This document shows, in pieces, positions 29,784 to 38,850 of a stretch of DNA of 64,000 nt. The DNA comes from Vibrio azureus (GTDB lineage Bacteria > Pseudomonadota > Gammaproteobacteria > Enterobacterales > Vibrionaceae). The stretch spans positions 744,001-808,000 of the forward strand of contig NZ_CP018616.1 in assembly GCF_002849855.1 (NCBI RefSeq). The letters are read 5' to 3'. How positions within the stretch are numbered: the stretch's first letter is position 1; every line of letters begins with the position of its first letter. The translations under genes and the position numbers were made by a program. Under the pieces are notes generated by a model. It worked only from the letters and a program-made list of their open reading frames with translations, was not told the origin of the DNA and did not search any database.

Positions 29784-30818
29784 TTATTTTTTTAAGCTCA
29801 GTGTGCCACTAGAACGTTTTTTCGGCTGTGTCGCATTTGGATTGATATAGTGCTTTTTCGCTTTTTTCTGCTCTGGAGCCACTTGCGTATTATCATGACT
29901 AGGCTGACGGCGTTTTTGTTGCCCTTTTTTCGAGTTTGGGGCATGACGAAACTCATCGGCATTATTACCACGGTAAGTGCGTGGCTTTTGATTGCGGCGA
30001 GCAGTGGATGTTTGGTTTTCTTCACGGCTATCAAATAACTTAGCGTCAGTCGCTCTTCGAATATGGCGTCCTTTAGCATCTGCTGTTGAGGCCTCTTCTG
30101 TGCCCACTGAGCCCTCACACATTGTAAGCATCTCATTAACTTCATCATCGGTCAGGTAACGCCATTTGCCGTTCGGGATACCATCGAGTGAAATGTTCAT
30201 GATGCGAACGCGGCGTAACTTAAACACTTCATAGCCCAATGCTTCACACATTCGACGAATTTGGCGGTTTAAGCCTTGAGTCAAGGTAATACGAAAAGAA
30301 AACTTAGTCTCTTTGGTGACTTTACATGGCAGTGTTACCGTATCAAGGATTTTGACGCCACTCGACATTTGTTTAAGAAAATCGCCTGTGATGGGTTTAT
30401 CCACGCGTACTACGTATTCTTTTTCATGATTGTTGCCGGCACGCAAGATTTTATTAACGATATCTCCATCATTGGTCAGAAAGATGAGTCCATCAGAGGG
30501 TTTATCGAGACGCCCAATTGGGAAAATACGTTTCTTATGGCCGATAAAATCGACAATGTTGCCAGGAATGTCGCGTTCTGTTGTACAAGTAATTCCCGTC
30601 GGTTTATTCAAAGCAATGTAGATCGGTTTTTCTTTTGCCGCAACAGGTTTGCCATCAACACGGACATCATCACCGAATAGAACTTTCGTGCCCATCTCGG
30701 GTTGCTTTCCGTTGATAGTAACTCGGCCTTGTTCGATAAGGCGATCAGCTTCGCGGCGTGAGCAAAAGCCAGTTTCACTGATAAATTTATTTAAGCGTTT
30801 TGCGTTATCTTGTGACAT
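29784..30818 (-). CDS. rluF: 23S rRNA pseudouridine(2604) synthase RluF
   Basis: The 344-residue protein has an N-terminal S4 RNA-binding domain ([20 protein letters not shown]) and an RsuA/RluF catalytic domain with the active Asp in [34 protein letters not shown] is a further signature. The segment [20 protein letters not shown] resembles E. coli RluF over its length. The C-terminal 100 residues are low-complexity, Lys/Arg/Gln-rich and probably disordered, longer than in E. coli (about 290 total). A GGAGAAC ribosome-binding site supports the start. Confidence 0.92.
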   Translation of the reverse strand: MSQDNAKRLNKFISETGFCSRREADRLIEQGRVTINGKQPEMGTKVLFGDDVRVDGKPVAAKEKPIYIALNKPTGITCTTERDIPGNIVDFIGHKKRIFPIGRLDKPSDGLIFLTNDGDIVNKILRAGNNHEKEYVVRVDKPITGDFLKQMSSGVKILDTVTLPCKVTKETKFSFRITLTQGLNRQIRRMCEALGYEVFKLRRVRIMNISLDGIPNGKWRYLTDDEVNEMLTMCEGSVGTEEASTADAKGRHIRRATDAKLFDSREENQTSTARRNQKPRTYRGNNADEFRHAPNSKKGQQKRRQPSHDNTQVAPEQKKAKKHYINPNATQPKKRSSGTLSLKK

Positions 30819-30945
30819 GTTGTTCTCCTAACGTTTCACAACGGCGGTTAAAAAAGCTTGGCCCTATTTGTCGTGCTCTTCAATGACTTTAGGCTAAGAA
30901 AATAAGGTTGGCGATTCTATCATCTATCTTTCAGTGAGCTCAAGG

Positions 30946-30990
30946 AATACCCAAGTATCTTGAAGGAACTTAGGTAGACCCAAATAGATG
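30946..30990. repeat. Interspersed repeat, short copy
   Basis: ATACCCAAGTATCTTGAAGG followed by AACTTAGGTAGACCC is a minimal diverged member of the family in the gap between rluF and smrA. Confidence 0.55.
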
Positions 30991-31028
30991 GCAGGGTATC
31001 AATAAAGCTGCTGACTCATTGAAAAGCG

Positions 31029-31619
31029 TTAACCTAGGCGCTTTTGATGGCGCTCTCTTGTTTCTAACTTTTTTTCAGCACTTTTGCGCAACAGAACATA
31101 AACAGCGCCAGTGCCACCATGGAAACGTTGTGCACTGTGTACGCATTGAACTTCACGTATCTGTTGCAGCCAACTACTGACAAAACTTTTCATCAACGCG
31201 GGTGGGTTAGAGCGTTCGCCTCGACCATGGACAATCACCACGGTACGGATATCCCATTCGATGCATTGCTTGAGAAATTTAACCACTTCGTGGCGCGCTT
31301 CTTTGAGTGTCTTTCGATGTAAATCTAAGCGTGCTTGAATCGGGTATTTACCGAGACGCAGCTTACGATAGACACCGTCTTGAACGCCATCACGTTTGAA
31401 CTCAATAAAATCATCGGGCTGAAGCATCGTGGTATGTTCTATCGATAGCTGCTCAGGATCTTCTTCTGCCAGCCAAATAGCGGCTTCTTGCCTTGCACGT
31501 TGAGCGTCGGTAATGTGATGGCTTTTTATGTGTTCCGCCGTGTCATGACTGATTGGCTTCACATCGCCCATCATCTTTTGGAATAGCTCGAAATCATCAT
31601 CATGGGACATGGTGTTCAC
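31029..31619 (-). CDS. smrA: Smr-domain endonuclease SmrA
   Basis: The 196-residue protein has an N-terminal extension (EFKRDGVQDGVYRKLRLGKY) and a C-terminal Smr domain with LDLHRKTLKEARHEV, VVIVHGRGERS and HGGTGAVYVLLRK. It resembles E. coli SmrA (YdaL) in both parts. Smr domains of this type have nicking endonuclease activity on DNA or RNA; the physiological role of SmrA is not settled. A downstream in-frame ATG (MSHDDD) is an alternative start. Confidence 0.88.
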   Translation of the reverse strand: MNTMSHDDDFELFQKMMGDVKPISHDTAEHIKSHHITDAQRARQEAAIWLAEEDPEQLSIEHTTMLQPDDFIEFKRDGVQDGVYRKLRLGKYPIQARLDLHRKTLKEARHEVVKFLKQCIEWDIRTVVIVHGRGERSNPPALMKSFVSSWLQQIREVQCVHSAQRFHGGTGAVYVLLRKSAEKKLETRERHQKRLG

Positions 31620-31693
31620 CCATTAAAGAGTCAGGAAATAAAAGCAATTATACCCAACTCATCTCGGGTTGCTAAGTGATAAAGGAGAGAGAT

Positions 31694-32338
31694 TTAAACC
31701 ATCGCAATGACGGCTGAAACCAATTTATCGATGCCTCTTTTCGCTTCCACCATGTTGGACGCTAGCATATAAGCTGGTGTAGAAACCACTTTATGCTCTT
31801 CGTCAATGACAATGTCTTCAACAGTGCAGTCAACATGTTGTCCATCTAATTCATTGATGATATTAGCCGTATCTAAATCATTGCCAATGGTGCAGTGGAC
31901 GCCATGATAAAGTTTAGGCAGTAGGACGGGGGCGATACACATGTATCCAACGGGTTTCTTTGCTGCGGCAAATGAGCTCAAAACCTTTTCAATCTCAGGG
32001 TCGATAACAAAATTTTTGCCATCACTCGCGATGCTAGAGAAGTTTTTTGCTACGCCAAAACCACCAGGCACAAGAAGCGCAGAAAAATCATTTACATCGA
32101 TTTCGTTTAGCGATTTGATGTTTCCTCTCACAATACGAGCCGACTCTTCTAGGATATTGCGCTCAGTTCCTTCAACTTCACCAGAATGATGGTTAACAGT
32201 ATGGTTTTGTGGTTTATCTAAAGAAAAACATGTGTAATCGTACCCTTGCTCTTCAAGTGCTAGCAGTGTTAAAACGGCCTCATTAACTTCCGCACCATCG
32301 AAGACACCGCAGCCGGAGAGTATTACTGCAACATTCAT
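31694..32338 (-). CDS. elbB: Glyoxalase III-like isoprenoid-biosynthesis protein ElbB
   Basis: The 214-residue DJ-1/PfpI-superfamily protein starts MNVAVILSGCGVFDGAEVNE. The nucleophile-elbow cysteine is in VGYMCIAPVLLPKL, and ALLVPGGFGVAKN carries the conserved acidic-pocket region. E. coli ElbB has glyoxalase activity and was first linked to isoprenoid synthesis. It appears monocistronic. Confidence 0.92.
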   Translation of the reverse strand: MNVAVILSGCGVFDGAEVNEAVLTLLALEEQGYDYTCFSLDKPQNHTVNHHSGEVEGTERNILEESARIVRGNIKSLNEIDVNDFSALLVPGGFGVAKNFSSIASDGKNFVIDPEIEKVLSSFAAAKKPVGYMCIAPVLLPKLYHGVHCTIGNDLDTANIINELDGQHVDCTVEDIVIDEEHKVVSTPAYMLASNMVEAKRGIDKLVSAVIAMV

Positions 32339-32489
32339 TGTTCATTTCCTTATTACTTTGATTAAATAGGCTTTAGATATAACATACTGATTTTTAAGTT
32401 TAAATGCCGTTAATCTTTTGATAGGTATGTTTTTAATGTAAAGGCTGAGAAGGGTGTTGTCTTCTTTACAGTGAAATGTAGGAAAAGAC

Positions 32490-32521
32490 AAAAAACGGAG
32501 TGGGTAAGGCGCCCACTCCGG
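32490..32521 (-). terminator. Terminator after the DUF3149 gene
   Basis: On the minus strand a 9-bp stem CGGAGTGGG / CCCACTCCG is followed by TTTTTTGTC. It terminates the small gene at 32551-32691 and implies that it is a transcription unit of its own. Confidence 0.85.
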
Positions 32522-32550
32522 TGCAAAATAATGATGCTAATTAGTGAGGT

Positions 32551-32691
32551 CTAATGAGGAGATTTGTCGTGCATTATCTTGTAAATGAAAAAAACACTGT
32601 AAAACAACATTAGGCCAATGGCACCAAAGATGACAATCATTGATGATAGCCCTACTGCGTTACCAAAAAGAAGATCTAGCCAAAAATCCAT
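32551..32691 (-). CDS. DUF3149-type small membrane protein, 46 residues
   Basis: This short gene has a GGAG ribosome-binding site 7 bp before its ATG at 32691. The product starts MDFWLDLLFGNAVGLSS, has one transmembrane segment (about residues 15-38) and ends in HDKSPH. The N-terminus matches what I recall of the DUF3149 family, common in vibrios and relatives, of unknown function. It is followed by a strong terminator, which supports it as a real gene. Orientation and spacing suggest an independent message. Confidence 0.82.
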   Translation of the reverse strand: MDFWLDLLFGNAVGLSSMIVIFGAIGLMLFYSVFFIYKIMHDKSPH

Positions 32692-32882
32692 GTTTTTCTC
32701 CAAGACGTTTCCGACATGGACCAAACTAAAGCTTAGTTAGGCGGGGTATCATGATCTGGATCAATGATGTTGTGAAGGTTAAATATTTGTATTTTATTAT
32801 GAGTTCTTGGTCGCATTTTGTTGTTGTATGTTCATAAAATCATCAAAAGGTTTAAGAGGGGTATTTTTTTTCTAAAAAGGAC

Positions 32883-32910
32883 TTGCGTCTGTGTTGGGAA
32901 TCCGTATTAT
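32883..32910 (+). promoter_or_regulatory. Putative promoter of tRNA-Pro and its repeat array
   Basis: TTGCGT (32883) and TATTAT (32905) are separated by 16 bp, about 40 bp before the mature tRNA 5' end. Confidence 0.6.
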
Positions 32911-32950
32911 ACACCTCCGTTGATTCGGCACATTGTCGTGTTAACCTTCT

Positions 32951-33014
<64 letters not shown>

Positions 33015-33027
<13 letters not shown>

Positions 33028-34250
33028 CATTAAGAAAGCCTGCTTACATAGCAGGCTTTCGTCGTTTTGGAGCTTAGTAAAGTCACGTTTGGTAACCATA
33101 GATGGGGTTCGCCTGATGTTAGAATATGGCTCTTCACCGACCACATTAAGAAAGCCTGCTTACATAGCAGGCTTTCGTCGTTTTGGAGCTTAGTAAAGTC
33201 ACGTTTGGTAACCATAGATGGGGTTCGCCTGATGTTAGAATATGGCTCTTCACCGACCACATTAAGAGAGCCTGCTTACACAGCAGGCTTTCGTCGTTTT
33301 GGGAATTAGTAAAGTCACGTTTGGTGACCATAGATGGGGTTCGCCTGATGTTAGAATATGGCTCTTCACCGACCACATTAAGAAAGCCTGCTTACGTAGC
33401 AGGCTTTCGTCGTTTTAGGGCTTGGCAAAGTAGCGTTTAACGGCCATAGATGGGGTTCGCCTGATGTTAGAATATGGCTCTTCACCGACCACATTAAGAA
33501 AGCCTGCTTACATAGCAGGCTTTCGTCGTTTTGGAGCTTAGTAAAGTCACGTTTGGTAACCATAGATGGGGTTCGCCTGATGTTAGAATATGGCTCTTCA
33601 CCGACCACATTAAGAGAGCCTGCTTACACAGCAGGCTTTCGTCGTTTTGGGAATTAGTAAAGTCACGTTTGGTGACCATAGATGGGGTTCGCCTGATGTT
33701 AGAATATGGCTCTTCACCGACCACATTTAGAAAGCCTGCTTATACAGCAGGCTTTCGTCGTTTTGGGGCTTAGTAAAGTCACGTTTGATGACCATAGATG
33801 GGGTTCGCCTGATGTTAGAATATGGCTCTTCACCGACCACATTAAGAAAGCCTGCTTACACAGCAGGCTTTCGTCGTTTTGGGGCCTAGTAAAGTCACGT
33901 TTGATGACCATAGATGGGGTTCGCCTGATGTTAGAATATGGCTCTTCACCGACCACATTAAGAAAGCCTGCTTATATAGCAGGCTTTCGTCGTTTTGGGG
34001 CTTAGTAAAGTCACGTTTGATGACCATAGATGGGGTTCGCCTGATGTTAGAATATGGCTCTTCACCGACCACATTAAGAGAGCCTGCTTATATAGCAGGC
34101 TTTCGTCGTTTTGGGGCTTAGTAAAGTCACGTTTGATGACCATAGATGGGGTTCGCCTGATGTTAGAATATGGCTCTTCACCGACCACATTAAGAAAGCC
34201 TGCTTACACAGCAGGCTTTCGTCGTTTTGGGGTTGAGTAAAGTCGCGTTT
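33015..34250 (+). repeat. 116-bp tandem array derived from the tRNA-Pro 3' end (about 10.6 units)
   Basis: Units begin at 33015, 33131, 33247, 33363, 33479, 33595, 33711, 33827, 33943, 34059 and 34175 (last one partial), an exact 116-bp period. Each unit starts with TCTTCACCGACCACATT, identical to the 3' acceptor strand and CCA of tRNA-Pro. Then come a hairpin AAGCCTGCT / AGCAGGCTT with a variable 6-nt loop, a short T-rich stretch, a more variable segment, and GATGGGGTTCGCCTGATG. Units 1, 2 and 5 look identical, and units 3 and 6 look identical. No unit can form a complete tRNA because the 5' acceptor strand is missing. Confidence 0.95.
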
Positions 34251-34266
34251 GTAAGCTCAATCTTTG

Positions 34267-35139
34267 TTATGTATCACATACAGTAGGAACCGTTTCACCT
34301 AGGGGCTGAACGTGAAAGCCTCGTTGCTTAAGTAAATCAATAAGGTTGTCTTTGCCAATTAAATGTAGGCTGCCCACGACCAAGGTATAGTGGCCATCTT
34401 TTTTGGAAAATATTTGCCCTGAATCGATTTTGTTTGCCCAGTCTCGATTGCGTGCGTAAAGGAAAGCATCATTAAACTCATCGCTGCTCTCTTGATGTTG
34501 GGTGATATTCTCGATGGTCTTTAAATCGCCATTCTTCCAGCTGTTTATTAAGCATTTCACTAAGTTTTGTCCATTTCTAAAGTCCTCCATTGAGGCAAGT
34601 AATAGCTCTTTGCCTCCATCATGTTGGTTAGCAATAAGATCTAACTGGAATTGGACTGTTTCTAAAGGAAGGAGCGGGACATCATTTTGCTCAGCAAGCT
34701 TGATTAAATGCATGTCGATGCCATGTTCAGATTGATAGCCCAGCTTATTCACTAGCAATACCTCAATGGTTAGTGCCGCAGACCAAGGTGGGGAATCAAG
34801 CAAATTTTCCTCGTTTAGGCCAAATTCGCTTGCAATGGCTTTAAGGTGTGCACGTTGCTTTTTATCTAAAACCTGTCGAGCCAATAATCGTGGTTGTGGG
34901 GGAGTAATATTGTTTGCATCTCTTATATCGGCTTCTACGATGAGACCATCACTGTTTTTCAGGAAAGTAGTGACGGCAGTAGGGAGCGGATACATACTCC
35001 GGTCACCCACATGAATCGAGCCGATGATCATCAGTTCAGTTTGGCCCTTTTTAGCAAGCCAATGCTGGGGTTGTGCATACGCCTGTATAGTAATTAGGCA
35101 TAGTATGAAAAAAGACATGAAGTTTGAAATTCGTAGCAT
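34267..35139 (-). CDS. TraB/GumN-family protein, exported
   Basis: The 290-residue product begins with a signal peptide (FFILCLITIQAYA, cleavage near AYAQP). The family motifs GSIHVGD near the mature N-terminus and VVGSLHLIGKDNL near the C-terminus are present; these paired GxxH segments are typical of TraB/PrgY/GumN proteins. The clan is predicted to be metal-dependent peptidase-like, but function in this subgroup is unknown. It is convergent with the tRNA-Pro array, its stop codon lying 16 bp past the last unit. Confidence 0.87.
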   Translation of the reverse strand: MLRISNFMSFFILCLITIQAYAQPQHWLAKKGQTELMIIGSIHVGDRSMYPLPTAVTTFLKNSDGLIVEADIRDANNITPPQPRLLARQVLDKKQRAHLKAIASEFGLNEENLLDSPPWSAALTIEVLLVNKLGYQSEHGIDMHLIKLAEQNDVPLLPLETVQFQLDLIANQHDGGKELLLASMEDFRNGQNLVKCLINSWKNGDLKTIENITQHQESSDEFNDAFLYARNRDWANKIDSGQIFSKKDGHYTLVVGSLHLIGKDNLIDLLKQRGFHVQPLGETVPTVCDT

Positions 35140-35174
35140 ATCTATCTGAGCCTCTGGAAGTTCATCATTTATCT

Positions 35175-35208
35175 ATATACCCAAGCATCTTGAGGTTACT
35201 TGGGTATA
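35175..35208. repeat. Interspersed repeat, minimal copy
   Basis: It reads TATACCCAAGCATCTTGAGG and then TTACTTGGGTATA, an end-to-end palindrome of the family between the TraB-like gene and chitobiase. Confidence 0.7.
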
Positions 35209-35373
35209 ACATACCTCGTCAAAATCGTCATTTTAAAAAGTATGAGAAAGTTTTGGCAAAGTAGAACTGGGATCTGATTCACGAAAGTGTGCATCACTTG
35301 AGATATGATAAAACTCAGTGCACATTTTCACGTGATCTAAATCTTATAAAACCCTTATAAATGGTGTCCTTTA

Positions 35374-35389
35374 TGTGATTTTTGTCACA
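35374..35389 (+). promoter_or_regulatory. CRP (cAMP receptor protein) binding site
   Basis: TGTGATTTTTGTCACA is a full TGTGA-N6-TCACA palindrome, 238 bp before the chitobiase ATG. It suggests catabolite control of chitin use. Confidence 0.8.
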
Positions 35390-35556
35390 ATAAACTCGTC
35401 AAAAAAATATTTCCGATTTTAACGTTGTTTTTAAATTTTTGTTTTTATTGGTTTTTGTTTCCTGTCTTGTTAGTGGAATTTGAAGTGGGTCACTCCTTAT
35501 TTTTAATAATTTTACGGCTAGAATTAATGGGTTGTATTGTAGGGGCAATTGTTAAG

Positions 35557-35583
35557 CGCATCGCGTTTTCGATGCGTATTTTT
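35557..35583 (+). terminator. Terminator-like hairpin in the chitobiase leader
   Basis: A 7-bp perfect stem CGCATCG / CGATGCG with a 6-nt loop is followed by TATTTTTC. It lies only 43 bp upstream of the start codon, inside the expected 5' UTR, so it may attenuate transcription. Confidence 0.55.
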
Positions 35584-35626
35584 CATCCAGTTGCGGTTAC
35601 ACCCCTGACTTTTTAGGAAAAGTAAA

Positions 35627-38278
35627 ATGTTTAAACCTAGTTTGATTGCTGTTTCTATTCTTGCGACATTAGCAGGTTGCACTTCACTACAAAACTCACA
35701 GCAGCAAGTAGTCGATACTCTTGCCGATAACCTTGATATTCAATACGAAGTGGTGACGAATCACGGCGCTAATGAAGGCCTTGCTTGTCAAGATATGGGC
35801 GCTGAATGGGCATCGTGTAATAAAGTAAACATGACCCTTGTCAACCAAGGTGAGGCAGTTGACTCAAAAGATTGGGCGATTTACTTCCATAGTATCCGTC
35901 TTATTCTGGACGTAGATAATGAGCAGTTCAAAGTTTCTCGCGTAACGGGTGACCTACATAAGTTAGAACCGACAGACAAATTTGATGGTTTTGCCGCAGG
36001 GGAAGAGATGGTACTTCCTTTGGTTGCTGAATACTGGCAATTATTCGAAACTGATTTCATGCCTGGTGCTTTCATTGCCGCACCAGATGCAGAACCAAAG
36101 ATGATTGCTTCTTTAAATACTGAAGATGTTGCATCATTTGTTAAAGGCCTAGAAGGTAACAACCTAAAACGCACTCCAGATGACAATAATGTTTTTGCTA
36201 ATGCGGTATCTCGTTTTGAGAAAAACCAAGATTTAGAGAAGCAAGATGTTTCAACGACTTTACTGCCAACACCAATATTTGTTGAAGCAGGGAAAGGCAA
36301 GATGAATATTGCGTCAGGTCTTGCATTACCTAAAGATGCGTTCGATGCTGCTCAATTTGCCGCTCTTGAAGATCGCGCAGAAGTGATTGGTGTAGACGTA
36401 AAAGGTGATGTACCTGTCAGCGTTCAAATTTCGCCAGCAAGCTTTAAAGGCGATATGGCCAAATCTGGTGCTTACGAAATGATCATTAAAGACAATGGCG
36501 TTTCGATCAAAGCCTTTGACCAAGCGGGTGCTTTCTATGCTGTACAATCCATCTTTGGTTTAGTCGATACCAACAATATAGACACATTGCCACAACTGAC
36601 AATCAAGGACGCACCTCGTTTTGATTACCGTGGTGTCATGGTCGATGTGGCGCGTAACTTCCACTCAAAAGAGGCAATGCTTGCTACGTTAGACCAAATG
36701 GCAGCGTACAAAATGAATAAACTTCATCTGCATCTGACTGATGATGAAGGTTGGCGTTTAGAAATCCCTGGCCTTCCAGAGCTGACAGACATCGGTGCTA
36801 AGCGTTGTTTTGATACTGAAGAGAAAAGCTGTTTATTACCTCAACTAGGTTCTGGCGCCACAACAGATAACTTTGGCTCTGGTCACTTTAGCAGAGAAGA
36901 TTACGTCGATATCGTTAAGTACGCTAAAGCACGTAACATCGAAATCATTCCTGAAATTGACATGCCAGCTCACGCTCGAGCGGCCGTGGTATCAATGGAA
37001 GCGCGTTACGACCGCTTGATGGCAGAAGGCAAAGAAACAGAAGCAAATGAATACCGTCTGATGGATCCAGAAGATACATCAAACGTAACGACTGTTCAGT
37101 TCTACGACAAGCAAAGCTTTATTAACCCATGTATGGAGTCATCAGCTCGTTTCGTAGATAAAGTTATCTCAGAAGTGGCTGCCATGCATAAAGAAGCGGG
37201 CGCTCCTCTATCGACTTGGCACTTTGGTGGCGATGAAGCGAAAAATATCAAGTTAGGCGCTGGTTTCCAAGATATCAATGCTGCAGAAAAAGCAGACTGG
37301 AAAGGTACCATTGATTTGTCTAAGCAAGACAAGCCATTTGCACAGTCTCCACAATGTCAGACTTTGATAGACGATGGAACAGTAAGTGACTTTGCTCACC
37401 TACCAAGCCATTTCGCAGAAGAAGTGTCTAAGATTGTGGCAGAGAAAGGCATTCCAAACTTCCAAGCATGGCAAGACGGCTTGAAGTACAGTGAAGGTGA
37501 AAAAGCATTTGCGACAGATAAGACGCGTGTAAACTTCTGGGATGTACTTTACTGGGGTGGAACTTCATCAGTATACGATTGGGCTAAGAAAGGTTATGAA
37601 GTGATCATTTCTAACCCAGACTACGTGTACATGGACATGCCATATGAAGTTGACCCGAAAGAACGTGGTTACTACTGGGCAACACGTGCTACTGATACGC
37701 GTAAGATGTTCGGCTTTGCACCAGAAAACATGCCGCAAAACGCTGAGACATCTGTAGACCGTGATGGCAATGGTTTTACCGGTAAAGGTGAAATCGAAGC
37801 GAAACCTTTCTATGGTTTATCAGCACAGCTTTGGTCTGAAACAGTACGTAATGACGAGCAATATGAATATATGGTCTTCCCTCGCGTACTCGCCGCTGCT
37901 GAGCGTGCATGGCACCGTGCAGATTGGGAAAACGACTACAAAGTTGGGGTTGAGTACTCGCAAAACTCTAATCTAGTCAACAAAGCAGCACTAAACCAAG
38001 ATTACAACCGCTTTGCAAACGTGCTTGGCCAACGTGAACTGGCTAAACTTGAAAAGTCGGGCATTGACTACCGTTTACCAGTCCCGGGTGCGAAAGTTGA
38101 AAACGGCAAACTGGCGATGAACGTTCAATTCCCAGGTGCGACGCTTCAGTACTCTCTAGACGGTAAAAATTGGCTGACTTATTCAGACAATGCTCGTCCA
38201 AATGTACAGGGTAAAGTGTTTATCCGCTCGGTCTCATCTTCTGGTGAGAAAGTAAGTCGCGTGACCAGCGTGAAATAA
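35627..38278 (+). CDS. chb: Chitobiase (beta-N-acetylhexosaminidase), GH20 lipoprotein
   Basis: The 883-residue protein has a signal sequence with lipobox LATLAGCTS. The order is an N-terminal carbohydrate-binding-like domain (about 30-190), a GH20b domain, the GH20 barrel (from RFDYRGVMVDVARNFH) and a C-terminal Ig-like domain (QYSLDGKNWLTYSD). The catalytic Asp-Glu pair is in WHFGGDEAKN, and HLHLTDDEGWRLEIPGL is a substrate-pocket segment. It splits chitobiose into GlcNAc. Size and architecture match Vibrio chitobiases. A CRP site and a leader hairpin lie upstream and a strong terminator downstream. Confidence 0.95.
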   Translation: MFKPSLIAVSILATLAGCTSLQNSQQQVVDTLADNLDIQYEVVTNHGANEGLACQDMGAEWASCNKVNMTLVNQGEAVDSKDWAIYFHSIRLILDVDNEQFKVSRVTGDLHKLEPTDKFDGFAAGEEMVLPLVAEYWQLFETDFMPGAFIAAPDAEPKMIASLNTEDVASFVKGLEGNNLKRTPDDNNVFANAVSRFEKNQDLEKQDVSTTLLPTPIFVEAGKGKMNIASGLALPKDAFDAAQFAALEDRAEVIGVDVKGDVPVSVQISPASFKGDMAKSGAYEMIIKDNGVSIKAFDQAGAFYAVQSIFGLVDTNNIDTLPQLTIKDAPRFDYRGVMVDVARNFHSKEAMLATLDQMAAYKMNKLHLHLTDDEGWRLEIPGLPELTDIGAKRCFDTEEKSCLLPQLGSGATTDNFGSGHFSREDYVDIVKYAKARNIEIIPEIDMPAHARAAVVSMEARYDRLMAEGKETEANEYRLMDPEDTSNVTTVQFYDKQSFINPCMESSARFVDKVISEVAAMHKEAGAPLSTWHFGGDEAKNIKLGAGFQDINAAEKADWKGTIDLSKQDKPFAQSPQCQTLIDDGTVSDFAHLPSHFAEEVSKIVAEKGIPNFQAWQDGLKYSEGEKAFATDKTRVNFWDVLYWGGTSSVYDWAKKGYEVIISNPDYVYMDMPYEVDPKERGYYWATRATDTRKMFGFAPENMPQNAETSVDRDGNGFTGKGEIEAKPFYGLSAQLWSETVRNDEQYEYMVFPRVLAAAERAWHRADWENDYKVGVEYSQNSNLVNKAALNQDYNRFANVLGQRELAKLEKSGIDYRLPVPGAKVENGKLAMNVQFPGATLQYSLDGKNWLTYSDNARPNVQGKVFIRSVSSSGEKVSRVTSVK

Positions 38279-38313
38279 TCGTGTGAGTGCTTTTATCGAT
38301 AAGCTCTGATATT

Positions 38314-38352
38314 AAACCCCCTCCTATTGTGTGAGGGGGTTTTGTTTTTTTG
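38314..38352 (+). terminator. Chitobiase terminator
   Basis: The stem AAACCCCCTC / GAGGGGGTTT is followed by TGTTTTTTTG. It may also serve the convergent DUF411 gene. Confidence 0.85.
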
Positions 38353-38378
38353 CTTTCTTAATTATAGTTTTCTGAGAA

Positions 38379-38825
38379 TTATTGATTGCCTTCGTGAACT
38401 CTAAACTCGAAGGTTTGACCTGCTTCATTAAAGGCATAGACCACATAGCGATCTTTTTTATCACCGTGTTCCATACCCGGAGAACCGATTGGCATACCGG
38501 GTACCGTTAGGCCTTTTGCCCCTTTAGGCGGATTATCTAAAAAAGCTTTAATGTCTTCAGCTGGAACATGGCCTTCAAACACATAACCATCGATTTCAGC
38601 CGTGTGACAAGAGTATAAATTTTGATTGTTTAACCCTAATCGGCTTTTGACAGCGTTCATGTTGTCGTGCAACTTTTCCGTGACTTTGAAACCATTGGCT
38701 TCCATGTATTTACTCCAATCACCACAACAGCCACAATATGGGGATTTGTGGTTAACGACATCAATAGTGAAGGCATTTACTGACATCGACATCAGTGCAG
38801 TGAAACAAAATGTTTTGAACTTCAT
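38379..38825 (-). CDS. DUF411 copper-associated periplasmic protein
   Basis: The start is placed at 38825 because GAGGA lies 4 bp upstream and the product begins with a signal peptide, MKFKTFCFTALMSMSVNAFT; a longer frame starts at 38840. The product is 148 residues. The DUF411 hallmark YCGCCGDW and the later YSCHTAEIDGYVFEGHVPAE are present, with a methionine-rich VPGMPIGSPGMEHGD segment that could bind copper. It lies 25 bp after copA and is probably in its operon, so a role in copper handling is inferred from context. Confidence 0.9.
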   Translation of the reverse strand: MKFKTFCFTALMSMSVNAFTIDVVNHKSPYCGCCGDWSKYMEANGFKVTEKLHDNMNAVKSRLGLNNQNLYSCHTAEIDGYVFEGHVPAEDIKAFLDNPPKGAKGLTVPGMPIGSPGMEHGDKKDRYVVYAFNEAGQTFEFRVHEGNQ

Positions 38826-38850
38826 AAGATCCTCGAACAATCAATAGGTT

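Larger units (their letters stand above)
35140..35626. other. Intergenic/leader region upstream of chitobiase
   Basis: The 487 bp contain a short interspersed repeat (35175-35208), a perfect CRP-type palindrome (35374-35389), an AT-rich promoter region and a leader of roughly 190-200 nt with a terminator-like hairpin at 35557-35583. A 63-codon ORF at 35425 lacks a good ribosome-binding site and is not called. Confidence 0.6.

Noticed and set aside
35425..35616. 63-codon hydrophobic ORF in the chitobiase leader
   Set aside because: AT-rich sequence yields hydrophobic codons by chance; no ribosome-binding site, and it overlaps the leader hairpin.
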